Both the position numbers and the translations under genes were made by a program. This document shows positions 26,346 through 39,107 of a stretch of 64,000 nt of DNA, piece by piece. Numbering within the stretch: the first letter of the stretch is position 1; every line of letters begins with the position of its first letter. The notes under the pieces were generated by a model. The model saw only the letters and a program-made list of their open reading frames with translations, was not told where the DNA came from and made no database searches. The stretch covers positions 24,118,001 to 24,182,000 of the forward strand of contig CM060731.1 in the NCBI GenBank assembly GCA_030704615.1. The letters are read 5' to 3'. This DNA is from Takakia lepidozioides (taxonomy: Eukaryota; Streptophyta; Takakiopsida; Takakiales; Takakiaceae).

Positions 26346-26660
26346 TATATGAGAAGTGGGCCTGTCAATATTATATTAATATATCATGAGTTTTTTTTGA
26401 CACCAGACCAGTATTAATAATACCCTGGTATCGATTTCTAAAATCTCTTGCTATTGATACCCGTAAAACACCACACTAATCTGTATTATTGATACCACCA
26501 TGGTATGTGTGATCTCAGATTTTTGCCAATACTAGTACCTCCCTCGTATCACAATTGGCCGGAGGACTAACCGCCACGGCCACGGGAAAGCCACAAAGGA
26601 GCACTCCTATATACCAGTACCAGCCTGGTGTGTTCAAAATACGATACCAGTCCAACACTG

Positions 26661-26701
26661 GACTGAACCCACAACCCACTTCCCAGGTGGATGTGCCCAT
26701 T
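26661..26701 (-). mobile_element. tRNA-derived SINE, 5' portion, right of the hAT insertion
   Basis: Begins with the second copy of GACTGAAC and continues ccacaaccca-cttcccaggtgg-atgtgcccatt, the expected continuation of the SINE interrupted at 17953. It ends before the A box (no accactgggcta), so its 5' end is truncated. Confidence 0.8.
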
Positions 26702-27325
26702 GAATAAAAATGTGGCCAAAGGTGCAAATTTTGCTAAAACTTCTGATTCACATCACACCCACTCGTTGTTATCCTTAGATTACTTGGATTCCCTACAAAA
26801 ATACCTTAGGAGGTTGTACAATACAAAATATGAAAGACAAGTACTAACCCTCAAATGCTTGAAGCCATTAAAACTGCGCCCTGCCTCTGCTTTTTAAAAA
26901 TTATCTTGGGAAATTTTCAACCTGTGGAGGCCACCTACCCGGAAAAAGTTTTGAGGAAAATCAGGCAGCTCCTTTCCAAGATTATAATATTTGACCTAAG
27001 GGACAAACATTCATGCACTGGAGTGTCACATCACATCTAGGTAGTGGAATAATGATTATAAATATGTTTAGACCTTTTGAAATTATATTGCTGATGTTAT
27101 GCCCTGAATTCCCCATAATTTTTGACCAAATTTCAACCAGACTTGTTAATGTACTGACCATTCACAGCCTTCAAAATGGAGATATTTCCTTTGGGCAGCT
27201 CAAAAAGTTTATATAGAAATCCACCAAAAAACAAAATTCAGCCTGTCAAAGCCCTCACTCAGCCCCAGTGTAGGGGAAGGACCTGAGTGGACGGCCTTCC
27301 CTTGAATAAAGCAATTTAAATCTGC
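26702..27325. other. intergenic, no gene seen
   Basis: Spacer between the nested transposons and the PreP upstream region. No exon, terminal repeat or RNA gene could be supported. Confidence 0.45.
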
Positions 27326-27384
27326 GGACCCTTCCGCTCAACGGAGGTCCCTTCTGAATGGACCTCCGTTGAGCGGAAGGGTCC
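27326..27384. repeat. perfect 25-bp inverted repeat with 9-nt loop
   Basis: 27326-27350 is the exact reverse complement of 27360-27384; the loop is cttctgaat. Each arm also contains its own short inverted words (GGACC/GGTCC and TCCG/CGGA), so each arm can fold too. The stem can be extended outward by ctgcgg/ctacgg with a 3-nt bulge. It lies about 0.65 kb upstream of the PreP start codon, on neither side of a recognisable transposon. Confidence 0.9.
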
Positions 27385-27628
27385 TCCGTAGAACGGGTGT
27401 AGGTTCCACGTCATACTAAGGTAGGTCAGATATGCTTTAAGATGTTAAGTATCTATCATCATAAGTTATACAGTACTGGTCTGGGGTTCAAAACCCACAA
27501 ATTGGGGCACAACACAAACCCTAGAAAAGGACAGAGAGAGAGAGAGATAGAAGACAACGCGGCAGGAGCAGAAGCGCGATACGTGGGTGGAAGGCAGCCT
27601 GAGAGAGCGGGCCTGGCTCGCACCATTA

Positions 27629-27652
27629 TTAGGTTTAGGTTTAGGTTTAGGT
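27629..27652 (+). repeat. short telomere-like (TTTAGG)n tract
   Basis: Four consecutive ttaggt/tttagg units precede the PreP gene by about 380 bp. The unit is one G short of the plant telomere repeat TTTAGGG. Short interstitial telomere-like motifs are common in promoters and leaders of plant housekeeping genes; here that role is inferred from position. Confidence 0.5.
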
Positions 27653-28028
27653 CTACTTACAATGCTCTGCTAATCGTCTTCGCTGAATGCGAGCCGAGTT
27701 CTCGGCCTGCCAGTGATCTTCGGAGCGGTTGTCGTATTGGACAACCGATGATGTGCACGCCTTTGCGGTGGATGATGAAGGTCTTTCCATTCAAGCACTG
27801 TGCTTTACTTTCATAATCCTGGGTTTGGAGATTGGGGTTTTAGTGTGTGGGTAGAAGCCAGGATTGCAAATTGGAGTAGTTATCTTTACGGTACAGACTC
27901 TGGTTGCGTGTGCGCATCTTCCTCCCTCTTTCTCTCTCACAAAACCATAAACCGTGAGCCACATGACCATTGAAATCACAGAGATACACGAGTAGGTGGA
28001 GCTGGCTAGTGCAGTGAAGGCAGTGGCA

Positions 28029-29762
28029 ATGCATGCGCAGGCGGCACTACGGGGGCCTGCAACAGTCCATGCAGGTGCAGCTGGAGTGTTGAATGTGTTG
28101 ATTCGCAGCTGCCCTGCACGGCATGGTGTCCAACTGTTTCCGGTGCGGGCTGCGTCCTCCGGATTGTCAGTCTGTAGAAGGTGTGTTGGGAAACCTCTCC
28201 AGTCGCTGCGGTGGTTTGGTCTTCCTGCTGGTCTGTCTGTCCCGGCCAGAAGTATATCGGGCTACAGGATTTCACGAAGAGCGTTTTCAGCTGTTCCTCA
28301 AGCAATTGTTGCGCCCCCACCTCCGAGAACTGGTACGAGTTCTTTCGCAGTCTGCTGATAAGTGACAACAATTTTTTTATTTTGAGATGATTCTTCCTTA
28401 TTTTGTCTGGAGCAGAAGTTGAGCTGTTTTCCTGGCTGGAAAGTAGCCGAAAACACTGAGGTCGTGAGAACCTATGGTTCAATTGTGGGATAGGTTGGTT
28501 TGGGATACCGTGCGTTAGGTCAAGGCAGAGTGGCGAAAGCTATTGGCGCTTGTTTATGCGGGTTCAGGAATCACGACATGTTGGGATGTTTCATGCATCT
28601 CTGACTCCGTTTGATTGAAGAGAAAACGAAATTGGGTCCTCTTACAAGTTAGCTCACACTGGGGAAGTTAGTGTTAGTAATATGGCTGTACGTGCATTTT
28701 CTCATACACAAGCAAGTGTTTTCAATCGTGCATTCTTAGCTTTATGATTTGTCAACTTCTGACTATTAATATCATGTGGAATAAAATCTCTTTAGTCTAC
28801 TAGAGTCTAGGCCCGTGAGCTTTCACCTCCGAACCCTTTTGCTTGTAAATTCGAGGTGCGCATGGAGTCCGTTTCTGTCAGGGGATTGCAATCCAAGGAC
28901 ATGTAGGGGAGTTTTTAATCACCACAACCTGCACTAGGTAATTGGTCACTAATGGAGCTGTCCTGAATTGGACAGGTGCAAATCCTGAGATTGTGAAGGA
29001 ACTAGGGTTTGAGCACGTGGAGGACCAATTTATTGATGAGTACAAATCTATTGCGACCCTTTACCGGCACAAAAAAACTGGTGCTGAGATCATATCCGTC
29101 ACTAATGACGACGAGAATAAGGTCTTCGGGATTGTTTTTCGCACTCCACCGTATGTTTTCTCCGAATTTTCTGTTTTTCAGAGTAGTTTTTATTCTAAGC
29201 TGCTGGAAGTTTTTGAGTACTTCTCCACAGTTGTTGTCATTGTTTTACTCCTGTATGTTTGTATGCATGTGACATGTACAGGAGTTAGGAGCTTGGATAA
29301 GCTGCAGTACTCTTGAGACTATGGTGGTCTTCCTGCTTAATTACTTCATAGTGTGTATTACTTGGTTTGTGGGTGTGGGAGAAGAAGATCCGACCAGTAG
29401 GAGGTCGAGAGGTCTTCTGGGACACTAGACCCACAAGAAAATCCAAAGATTGTATGAGAAACCCGAAAGAGAGGGAGTGTGTTACATGGCATGTCAAAGC
29501 TAGACAAGGAAAATATTTATCTGCTTTTAACCATATCAGACAGTCTAATTTGGTCACCATCGAAGTGCCTCTATCCAGATCTGCCTCCATGCCTCCCTTT
29601 ACCTAGCTTTATTTGTTTTTAGGTGTTTTAGTGGCAATCAGATGTAGAGTATTTTTGTCACAAACAGATTTTCCTCCTCACTTTCATCTCCTTGGAAGCA
29701 ACAATAGAAGTAGGAAGGGCACTAGTGTCTCCTCAAAGGAAACTCCTTTCCATGTAGGTACG

Positions 29763-29796
<34 letters not shown>

Positions 29797-32700
29797 CTTC
29801 TGCAGTGTGGTAATGGAAGACTGAGGTTGGTTGAGGTGTGTGCAGGAAAGATTCGACAGGGATCCCACATATTTTGGAGCACAGTGTGCTCTGTGGTTCA
29901 CGCAAGTATCCTCTCAAGGAGCCATTTGTAGAGCTATTAAAGGGCAGCCTCCATACTTTTCTTAATGCATTCACCTACCCTGATCGCACTGTCTATCCTG
30001 TGGCCTCCACCAACCTCAAGGTGTCCCCCCTCATCACTTTCAAGTACAGACTGTGCTGACTTGTGGTGTGGATGTTGAATACTGCATATGTATCTAGTTG
30101 CTAGCTACAATGTAGTTGTGTTTCTTGGTCAGGCTTCATCTGACTTGCTCTGTAGGGTCTTGGGACTTGCTTTTGATGCCAGTTGTGTAACTGTCTAACT
30201 GGTGGTCTGCTCCTTGCAAATTCAAGCTTGTAAACCTGGACAACCATGAACCGTATGAGATTATTATTGTAGTCTAGGGGCTGGTGGCTTGCGCTGATGG
30301 GGGAATTGGGCAATTGGGAGAGCAGGACTTCTACAACCTGGTGGATGTCTACCTGGATGCCGTGTTCTACCCACGATGTGTGAATGAGGTGCAGACCTTT
30401 CAACAAGAGGGCTGGCACTACGAACTAAATGACCCCTCTGAGGACATCACCTTCAAGGGTAGGCTGTTCGTCTTCTCACAACCTGCCACCTTCTACCTTT
30501 CTGTTGTCTGGCGTCCCGTCATTTCTACGTGTTAGTCTTGAAATTTGCACAACTTTTTTGGTCAAATCAACTGCTTCTCAACTCTTTTTAGTGCCTCACC
30601 ATCCTCAAGGGGCATGTTTGCTATTATGGCTTTGCCAATTTGAGCTGCATTGGCATAGATGCTGGTAGGGGTGTTTCATTGTGCCTTGAGGGCTTTTGAG
30701 TTTTGCAATGCATTCTGATTGTGGCAGGTGTGGTGTTCAATGAGATGAAGGGTGTTTATTCCCAACCTGACAATGTCTTGGGCCGTGTCTCTCAGCAGGC
30801 ATGCATTTTACCTGTTTTCTGTCTTCTGAACACTATCATAAGTTTTTGTCTACTGGATGTGCTTAGCAAACCTTGCAAAGGAATTTAGCTGCTCTGTGAG
30901 CAAAAAAGATGATCTGAGAAGACCTCTACAGTGACTAGTCAATGCAAGATGTGGTGGACTTGCTGTAGGAAGAGGAAGGAATAACAAATGCCAGTGAAAA
31001 TGGACTGCAGGCTTTGTTTCCAGATAATACCTACGGTGTCGATAGTGGCGGAGACCCGACAGTTATTCCTGATTTAACCTTTGAGCAATTCCAGGTGCAT
31101 TGTCTATAATTTCTGTTGGTGGATGTAATTTGTTTTATGTATCAAGTCGTAGCTTCACAACCTGAGAGAGAGAAGGTAAAAGAGAGGAGAAAGAAAGGCA
31201 TGGGGGTAGGGGTTGATAGGTATAGCTCTACTATTGTTTGCAGTAAGAGGCTTGATGGGATCAGTTCCATGCTGCTAACACCCTGGGTGCAAGAGAGGGT
31301 TGATGAAGCTTAATTTAGCCTTAGGGTTCCTGTCTTAGGGCATACAAGGCTTTCAGCCTGCCTACTTCAAAGTTGATATGGAAGTGGTGGTTCATCAAGA
31401 GTGGCCGAGAGCTGGAATTCAGGATCCCTTGCAATGTCTACAACAAGAACCCTCGCTGGTTTTAAAGTCTTATGGTAGACTAGATTTATTGCAATATATT
31501 GTCGACTTAATTTTGGAGGGAGAGAGTGAGAGGATTGTAAGAGAGAACTGCATTTCTCTGTCACAGGGAAGAGTTTGCTGCTATGAAGGAGTGGAAGGCT
31601 GTTGGGTCCATTTGGTCTCTGTTCCTGGGTGCTGATTGGGAGTAGTGGTTAACAGGAGTTCCATGCTAAGTTTTATCATCCCAGTAATGCACGGATTTGG
31701 TTCTATGGCGACGATGACCCCAATCAGCGCCTTCGTATCATCAGCTGTGAGTTTGTGCTGGACCTTGTCCACTCCCTGCTTCTTTGCTGTTGGGGGCATT
31801 TTTCTTTTGACATCCAGGCTGTGATTTCCTTGGGTTATGTTATCTGGAATTTTGTGTTGTTAGTCTTTTGGAGACTGCAGGATGAGATGAAGGGGTTGGG
31901 GGGGGTTTACCAGAATCTGAATTGAGTGGACGGAATGTTACATTTCTGATGCATAACAAATACTCTTACGCATATCCACACATCCATGAATTGGCATACC
32001 ATGTACAATGTTTTGAAATGGTGATTCTTTCACTGTCGCTGCAGCGTACCTAGCTGGATTTGAGGCTAATACATCAGCACAGGAGTCAGAGGTGAAGATT
32101 CAGAAGCTGTTCAGTGGACCAAAGAGGGTGGTGGAGAAGTATGCAACAGGGGATGGAGGGGATTCGAAGAAGAAGCACATGGTGGCCCTTAATTGGTTGT
32201 TGTCAGACACTCCCTTGGACCCTGAGACCGAACTGGCACTTGGTTTTCTTGACCATTTGATGCTAGGTACACCTGGTTCTCCACTGCGAAAGGCTTTGAT
32301 GGAAAGTGGGCTCGGTGAAAGTCTTGTGGGTAGTGGGATTGAGGATGAGCTGCGCCAGCCCCAGTTTAGTGTTGGGCTCAAAGGTGTGGCGGAAGATGAT
32401 GTCTCCCGTGTGGAAGAACTGGTGTTTTCAACCCTCAAGCAGCTGGTGGCTGATGGTTTTTCCTCTGAGGCTGTGGAGGCTTCAATGAACACCATAGAAT
32501 TCTCGTTGCGCGAGAACAACACTGGCTCATTCCCACGTGGCCTCTCGCTGATGCTGCGCTCCATGGTTAGTGGGGAGACAGAGAGAGAAAGAGAGATGTC
32601 AATAGTTGTCTACAATTTGTCATCAAGTATGTGTTGGCAGGAGCTCAGGGAGTACTCTATCGGCTCTTCATGTTTTTGGAGCTAGGAAGGAGTGAAAATA

Positions 32701-35700
32701 GACATGGCTATCTCTAGTAGACTTACAATCTGAATAAATGTCGGTGGGGATGCTGGAAACAGGCAAAATGGCTGTATGGTGGTGATCCATTTGAGCCTCT
32801 ACGTTTTGCTAAGCCCTTGGAGGCCTTCAAGGCAAGGTTGGCAGATGAGGGTGTGAAAGGAATTTTCTCTCCACTGATCCAGAAATACATGCTGGACAAT
32901 CCACATCTTGTTACTATTGAACTACAGGTGAATTTCTGTACCATTGTTACACCAATGTAGGCGGAAAGAAAGATGTCCAGATGAATCGGGTGGGAGAAGA
33001 AAAGGTGGAGTGGAGGGGGAAACAGGGATTTGGGGCCTGAATGTTGAGGATTGGTGGAATGGCAGCCGGATGTTGAGAAAGCCACAGTGGATGAAGCAGA
33101 AGAGCATGATAGGCTCGCCAAGGTGAAAGCAAGCATGACTACAGAGGATCTAGCTGAGCTGACGCTGGCCACTGAGGAGTTGCGGTTGAAGCAGGAGACC
33201 CCTGATCCTCCAGAAGCTCTCAAAGCTGTACCAAGCCTTTCCTTGTCTGATATTCCTAAGGAGCCTATCCACATTCCTATAGCTGTATGGGCCTCTTCCC
33301 TCACTCTCTCTCTCTTCCCCTTCTGTGGTCCTCCAAAAGTTAATATTTCACGTATCTGTTTTGAGGGGGGTTTGTGACTATCAGGCTGGGTTGAATTTGA
33401 TGTAGAAAAGTTGAATGTTTTACCTTCCTGACATCTAGCAGGTGGCGCAAGCATTTTCATCACATAAACATAGAAATGCGGTGTTGGTGGTTGCTGATGA
33501 TGAAGGATTGTTGGTTGGGGACAAACAGGTAGGAGAGATGAAGGGATCAACAGTGCTGCGACATGACCTCTTTACAAATGATGTATTATATGCAGAGGTT
33601 GCATTCAACCTTCGGACTGTCAAAGCCGAGTTGCTCCCCCTGGTGCCCCTCTTCTGGTACTTCTCACAATTGCAACTTGTGACACATGACTACTAAGCTC
33701 TTACATGAATATCCTGTTCTTGTATGTTGTGTCTCCATTATTTGGAGGATTACCTATTTCTGTGGCTTTGTTTGGCTCACATGCTAGATACTCTTGCGAA
33801 TCACCAGGAAAGAGTTCAATAAGCTAAACATTTGTTGTTGGGGATGCAGTCAATCACTGTTGGAAATGGGAACAAAGGATATGGACTTTGTGCACCTAAG
33901 CCAGCTCATAGGTCGTAAGACGGGTGGTATTTCAGTATACCCCTCCACCTCAGCTGTGCGTGGGAAGGCTGAGCCATCAAGTCATATTATTATTCGTGGC
34001 AAAGCAATGGCTTCACAGACGGCTGATCTGTTTTCCCTGGTACCATTGCCATTATATTGTCCCAACCTGTGGACTGTAATTCATTAGTGCGAGGGGTAGT
34101 GATTGGTTATGCTTAAAGATATTTGCTTTAAGAGGGAGAGGGAGAGAGAAGTTTCATTGTTAATTTCTTGCATTCATTTATGTTCTGTCCCTTGATTGTG
34201 TTAAGTCTCGAAGATACATTCCTCCTGCTCAGGCTGTGGCAGCAAGGGTACTGCAGGCAAAGTCTAACCACTGTATCTTTCTCTCTCGAGCAAACACCCA
34301 CAACATTAGGGCTTGATCAGATGGACAGATGGATGCCTTTGAGAAAGTTGCCTTTGCAACTTGTCCAACTTGAATGGTAGATTTTAAACATTCAGACCAC
34401 AATGTGTAATTGTGTGGTTGGATGAGGTTGGCAGATGCGAACGGTTCTGCAGGAAGTGCAGTTTAATGACCAGCCTCGCTTCAAGCAGTTTGTGTCGCAG
34501 AGCAGGTCACGCATGGAGGTATGCATCTTTCTTGGGTTGCCTGTGTATGCCTCACATGGCCAGTGTTGATGACTTCGTTGCTTATAACATATTTCATGAC
34601 TGTGCAAGTGTCGTGTCTCTCTCTTGTGCACCAGAAAACCATCTTAGGATGGTCACCTCTCAAGCTAGCAGCCCTGGCCTAAAGCTACCAAGTTACACAT
34701 GCTATTCCATTAAGAGTATGGATGTTTGTTGAATGAAGTTTTTTGTATGGCTACCTGGAATTGCAGAGCCAGTTATCAGGAAGTGGGCATCGCATGGCAG
34801 CAGCACGAATGGATGCCATGCTAAATGTGGCTGGATGGGTGAGTGAGCAGATGGGGGGCTTAAGGTAATTTTTATCCCCCTCTTTGGTGGTGAGCCAATG
34901 TACTCGTAGATACCAGGACTGAACCATGGTAAGGATAAGATCTGTTGCAGCCCTTGCTCTCATTACGTCAGTGTGACATGGTCTGTGTCTCTGGGTGTTT
35001 GGCCTCTGATTGAGCTACTGTAGGTGGGTTTAAAGTTGTGAATGGTGAAGCAAATTGTGTCCAGCTGGATGTGGATGCTGTTGGGTACTTGAGAATGGCA
35101 TGGGCTTGACGGTTGGTGCTTTAGGAGACATTCTTGTGCCTGCCTTCTGTGTATGCAGGCGTGTAATTGTCTACCCAAAACTGCCTGGATGAAACTTTTG
35201 AATTGCTCACACTCTTATATGTTTGGCTATCTGGCAGTTACTTGGAGTACTTGCGGGACTTGGAAAAGAGGGTGGATGAGGATTGGCCGGCTGTTGCAGA
35301 GTCGTTGAATGCCATTCGCAAGTCCTTGCTCTCCAGGAAGGATGCCATTGTAAATTTGACGGCAGATGAGCGAACTCTGACCACTGCAGAGTCACATGTG
35401 GCAGCCATGCTGGATGCAATGCCTGAGTACAGCACAAGTCTCTCAACTTGGGATCTGCGCCTACCTTTAATTAATGAGGGCCTTGTGATTCCCACTCAGG
35501 TTTTGCCTCTCTGCTGTAGTTTTCTCTCAGGGATCATGTGAGTGTGTGTGTGTGCGCGCTTGAACAAACTGGTTCATGTATTTGTGGGCTGACAATGAAA
35601 GGGAGATGAAAGGTAGGGCTGAATGAGATTAGCATAGTACTTATATCCACCATGGTCAGCTTCTTTTGCAGCCAGTGGTTAGTTTGTGAGGTCAAAGTGT

Positions 35701-37725
35701 CCATCCATAGGTGAACTTCATCAATGAGGTTCCATTCCATTTCCCTTAGTGGGACTGCATCCATTAGGTTCCATTTTGTTTTTCATATCCTCTTGAAATG
35801 ATCTTGATCAGGGGTGAAAGATGAGGTTGCAGGTTGATGAGAGCTACCTCATAATTTACTGGTTGGGGGTTACAGGTGAATTATGTGGGCAAGGCAGGCA
35901 ACCTGTATGAGGCGGGGTACCAATTAAATGGGAGTGCATACGTCATTTCCAAATACATTGGTATCACCTGGCTATGGGACCGCGTTCGTGTCAGTGGTGG
36001 GGCATATGGAGGTTTCTGCGATTTTGACAGTCATTCAGGTGCTGTCTCTCTCTCTGTCCCTGCAAACCCCACTAAAGTGTCTAGGAGGGTTAGTTTCCTG
36101 CAGGGTCAACGGGTGTGAGGCTATGGCAAGCACTGTTCTCAGGGAACGGCATAAGTACCTTCTCTGTCCACCCCACTAAAGTGTCTAGGAGGGTTAGTTT
36201 CCTGCAGGGTCAACGGGTGTGAGGCTATGGCAAGCACTGTTCTCAGGGAACGGCGTAAGTACCTTCTCTGTCCACTGTGTCCCATAGGCCCTTTGAGGCC
36301 CCTGTAAGTATCTCTGTCTACTCTGGCTCTGTCTCTGCTGTTCTTCTTTATCTTTGCAGAGACTGAGTCTTAGTGTAATGGCAATGTGCAGGGGTTTTTT
36401 CCTACCTATCATATAGGGATCCAAACCTGGTTAAGACACTAGACAACTACGATGGTACAGTTCAGTTTCTGCGGGAGTTGCATTTGGATGATGATGCACT
36501 AACAAAGGCTATCATTGGCACGATTGGTGACGTGGATTCCTACCAGTTGCCTGATGCCAAGGGTTACTCCAGGTTTGAACGTTTTCTTTTTAGGCAATGT
36601 CATCCTCCAAACAGAATATAAAACAAATTTTGTGGAAATGGTTAAATTGCTTGACCAGATGTCCTCACACATTGATGAAAGTGCCACAATCTGTACTGGC
36701 ACTAGCTCGTTGAGAAAATCAGAGTTTTATTTTCCTGCAGAGACCCTAGTCAGTGGCAAAATGATAACTGTAGCCATGAGAGATTCATGTTATGACAGTA
36801 GGTTGCACTTGCCTTGTTATCTAGTGGCACAGACACTGTGAGTGTGACCTGAGGAGGGTGCTACCTTTGAGGCCTGACTTCTGTCTGGCTGCAGCATGTT
36901 GCGCTACATTATGGGAATTACCGAGGAGGAGAGGCAACGCAGGCGGGAAGAAATACTCTCAACCAGGTCTATTTCTTTGCTGCTATGTATGTTTGCAAGT
37001 TGGAGGGAACAAAGCTATACTGGTTTTGCTAGTATCCAGCCAATCAGGCTGAAAGACATATTGGACAAGGTACTCGTTGGGCATTCAGCTGCAGGAAAAT
37101 GTGTCTGAACTGTCTGCTTTGATTTAGTGGTGTATCTGAGATAGGCAGGTGTGAAGAGTACACAGGGTAGCTTGAGAAAAGAAAGCCTTATCAATAAATA
37201 GGGCACAGTCCACAACTTTGTACGGTTGAGACGTCTGAAAGGGACAGTAGGAAAGAAGTTAGAAGCACCAAGGAGGGAAGAGCTCTAGTCTCTAACATAT
37301 AGTTCAGCACTAGAGAGTTTATACATTCAGGTATTGGTACAACTCTATCAATGCATTGTTGAAAAGCTCAATCCCAGGCAGGCTGTCTTGAAAATGAGAG
37401 TTGCATCTAGACAGGTGGATGCAGGCAAGAAATCACGTCTGTGTCGTAGATGGATGTTGATTATCGTGAATGTTGTTACCAATACTCAAAAGGGCTCAAA
37501 CATGGAGATAAAATAGAGAAGCAACTGCTTGTGTATTCTGTTCAACATCTGACAGGGCCTATGTGGGAGATGGTTGTTTGCAGCGTGAAAGATTTCCATG
37601 CGTTTGCTGATGTACTGGAGGCAGTGAAGGACAAAGGTGTGGTCGTGGCTGTGGCATCGGCTGATGATATAGCAGCAGCCAACGAGGAGAGGCCAGGACT
37701 ATTGCAAGTCAAAAATATTTTGTAG
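28029..37725 (+). CDS. PREP: presequence protease PreP (M16C zinc metalloprotease), 19 exons
   Basis: PreP degrades cleaved targeting peptides and other short peptides in mitochondria and chloroplasts. Exons: 28029-28332, 28976-29150, 29846-30020, 30326-30458, 30728-30798, 31011-31094, 31656-31746, 32045-32565, 32763-32927, 33066-33284, 33529-33656, 33850-34039, 34435-34518, 34767-34864, 35238-35499, 35876-36038, 36392-36572, 36895-36966, 37584-37725. The 1,085-residue product compares with about 1,080 in Arabidopsis. Residues 1-100 are Ala/Arg/Ser-rich with few acidic residues, a dual-targeting type leader. The inverted zinc motif HILEH is at 168-172 and the third ligand Glu268 lies in [24 protein letters not shown] holds the conserved Arg and Tyr that complete the active site. 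An in-frame TAG at 27993 supports starting at the first ATG. Intron 5 is of GC-AG type. The gene is intact. Confidence 0.96.
29767..29795 (+). repeat. (GA)n microsatellite in PreP intron 2
   Basis: An uninterrupted run of ga/ag dinucleotides about 50 bp before the exon 3 acceptor. Confidence 0.9.
36071..36278 (+). repeat. 104-bp tandem duplication in PreP intron 16
   Basis: actaaagtgtctaggagggt starts at 36071 and again at 36175; the two 104-bp units differ at about one base (ggcataagt versus ggcgtaagt). It lies between the exon 16 donor and the exon 17 acceptor and changes only intron length. Confidence 0.9.
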
Positions 37726-39107
37726 AGTTTAACTCCATTCTTTATTCATGAAGAAATTTAGTTTTGAGGTGGATTGAATCTCCAGTTTATTTCCTCCAGG
37801 GTGTGGTTGTGCCCTACAACCAGGGGAAGCACCCTAGTGGGTATTATTTGTAAGAATTTCAAGTGGTGTGCCCCAATGCATCAGGTGCATATATACATGA
37901 ATGAATTGTGCAGGATACTGTTGGTGATAACAGTTATAGAGGACTCATGTTACTGTTTACTGATCGCCCATCCTCTATCCTCGTATCTGTCCATTGACCT
38001 GTGGGCTGTGCAAAGTTGTGTCAATTGTAGGACAGGAAAGTTCCTTTCAGACTTATTTGTCCTTGCATGCTGGATGTCTGCTTCTACAGTTGGGGTTGAT
38101 TGTCGTCAAATGCTTAACAGTAGGTGATCTTTTTCTTATTTGAGTCGGAAAGGACATCTTTAGCACGTGGACTGGAAGTTACATTGGACAAGACCTTGGC
38201 TTTTGATTGGCAAAGGTCAGTGAGTGAGAAGATCACTAAGCTAGACATCCGGAGCACCTCATCCACAAAGTTCATCGACCATGCAAAGAAGGGCACGGTT
38301 CTGTGTCCCAAAGATGATTGAAGTGAGTCGGGAGTCATGATGGGCTACTCCATCATGGAAAGTGAAAGGGCGGGGATTCCAGTGGATGATGTAGGCACAG
38401 ATGACAGCTAGTTGTGGCCCCGTGATCTTATGGAAGCTATGTGAAGGGTGATCCAGATGTTGACAAAAGTGCTGTCTGTCAGCATCCAAAACTCCGGAAA
38501 GGTAAGTGCAGCTCCATAGCAAAGCTCCTTGGGAGGTGTGCCGAGGACAGTAATGGTCAAACCGCTTCGGCCGTCCCCCCAATTTATCAGTAAGGAGTTC
38601 CCTTTGCACGCAGGGCTATAAAGACGATAATTTCATGCTTCACATTCCTCCCTGCAGCACACTGTCGTGCAGGAACTCAACAAAGTCACGGAAAGATAAA
38701 GTAGTGGCAGCGGTTCTCACCAGCGGCAGTGGTTGTCCCCCGGTCTGATCCTCAACTTGTCTGCCATTATTGAGTGACGAAGGGGTGTTGGTTTGCGCGG
38801 AGGTAAGTAGGACAAGGTTGAACCTTGAATCCTCTTCCACATCCAGAGATTCGTGAACTTTGCTTCTCTAGAAATACAGAGAACTTATCCACAACTTATA
38901 AGTAGCTTGATGGAAATAGAAACCGGAAGGTCTCTCTATGTGTCGTTGATGTCAGCCTGCTCAAACTTGACTAATTAATTTCAGCTATCTGTACCGGTTG
39001 GTTTGGAGTTTAATCCGAGATGGTGGGGGCAGATCCTTTGATGAACAATGGAGTTAGCATCTAAGCGGAATCAAGTACTGTGTCAGTAGTCAAACAATCG
39101 ATCAAAT
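37726..39107. other. PreP 3' region and unassigned sequence
   Basis: The first few hundred bases probably hold the PreP 3' untranslated region. Beyond about 38100 open frames exist on both strands (for example minus-strand 38840-38640, ending FRDFVEFLHDSVLQGG), but none matches a family I recognise and codon continuity is short. Retroelement debris is possible but unsupported. Confidence 0.35.

Larger units (their letters stand above)
17954..26660 (+). mobile_element. hAT transposon (8.7 kb, itself interrupted by a CACTA element)
   Basis: The element starts CAGTGTTGGATTGGTAT and ends with the complement of CAGTGTTGGACTGGTAT, a terminal inverted repeat matching at 16 of 17 positions and of hAT type. 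It is flanked by identical 8-bp target duplications GACTGAAC at 17946-17953 and 26661-26668; 8 bp is the hAT signature. Both ends are rich in ggtat/atacc words, as expected of subterminal transposase-binding repeats. It encodes a broken hAT transposase on the plus strand in two parts separated by the CACTA element. Confidence 0.95.

Noticed and set aside
27629-27652. True interstitial telomere
   Set aside because: Only four units of the six-base TTTAGG form, too short and one base off the plant telomere repeat.
27993-28028. Upstream non-ATG start for PreP at 27996
   Set aside because: The codon is GTG directly after an in-frame TAG; the first ATG is at 28029.
32100-32564. 154-codon minus-strand frame
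   Set aside because: Shadow of PreP exon 8, the longest exon; Ser-rich translation typical of an antisense frame.
32723-33550. 275-codon open frame on the minus strand
   Set aside because: It lies antisense to PreP exons 9-11 and their introns, has no family match, and its length follows from the coding bias of the true exons.
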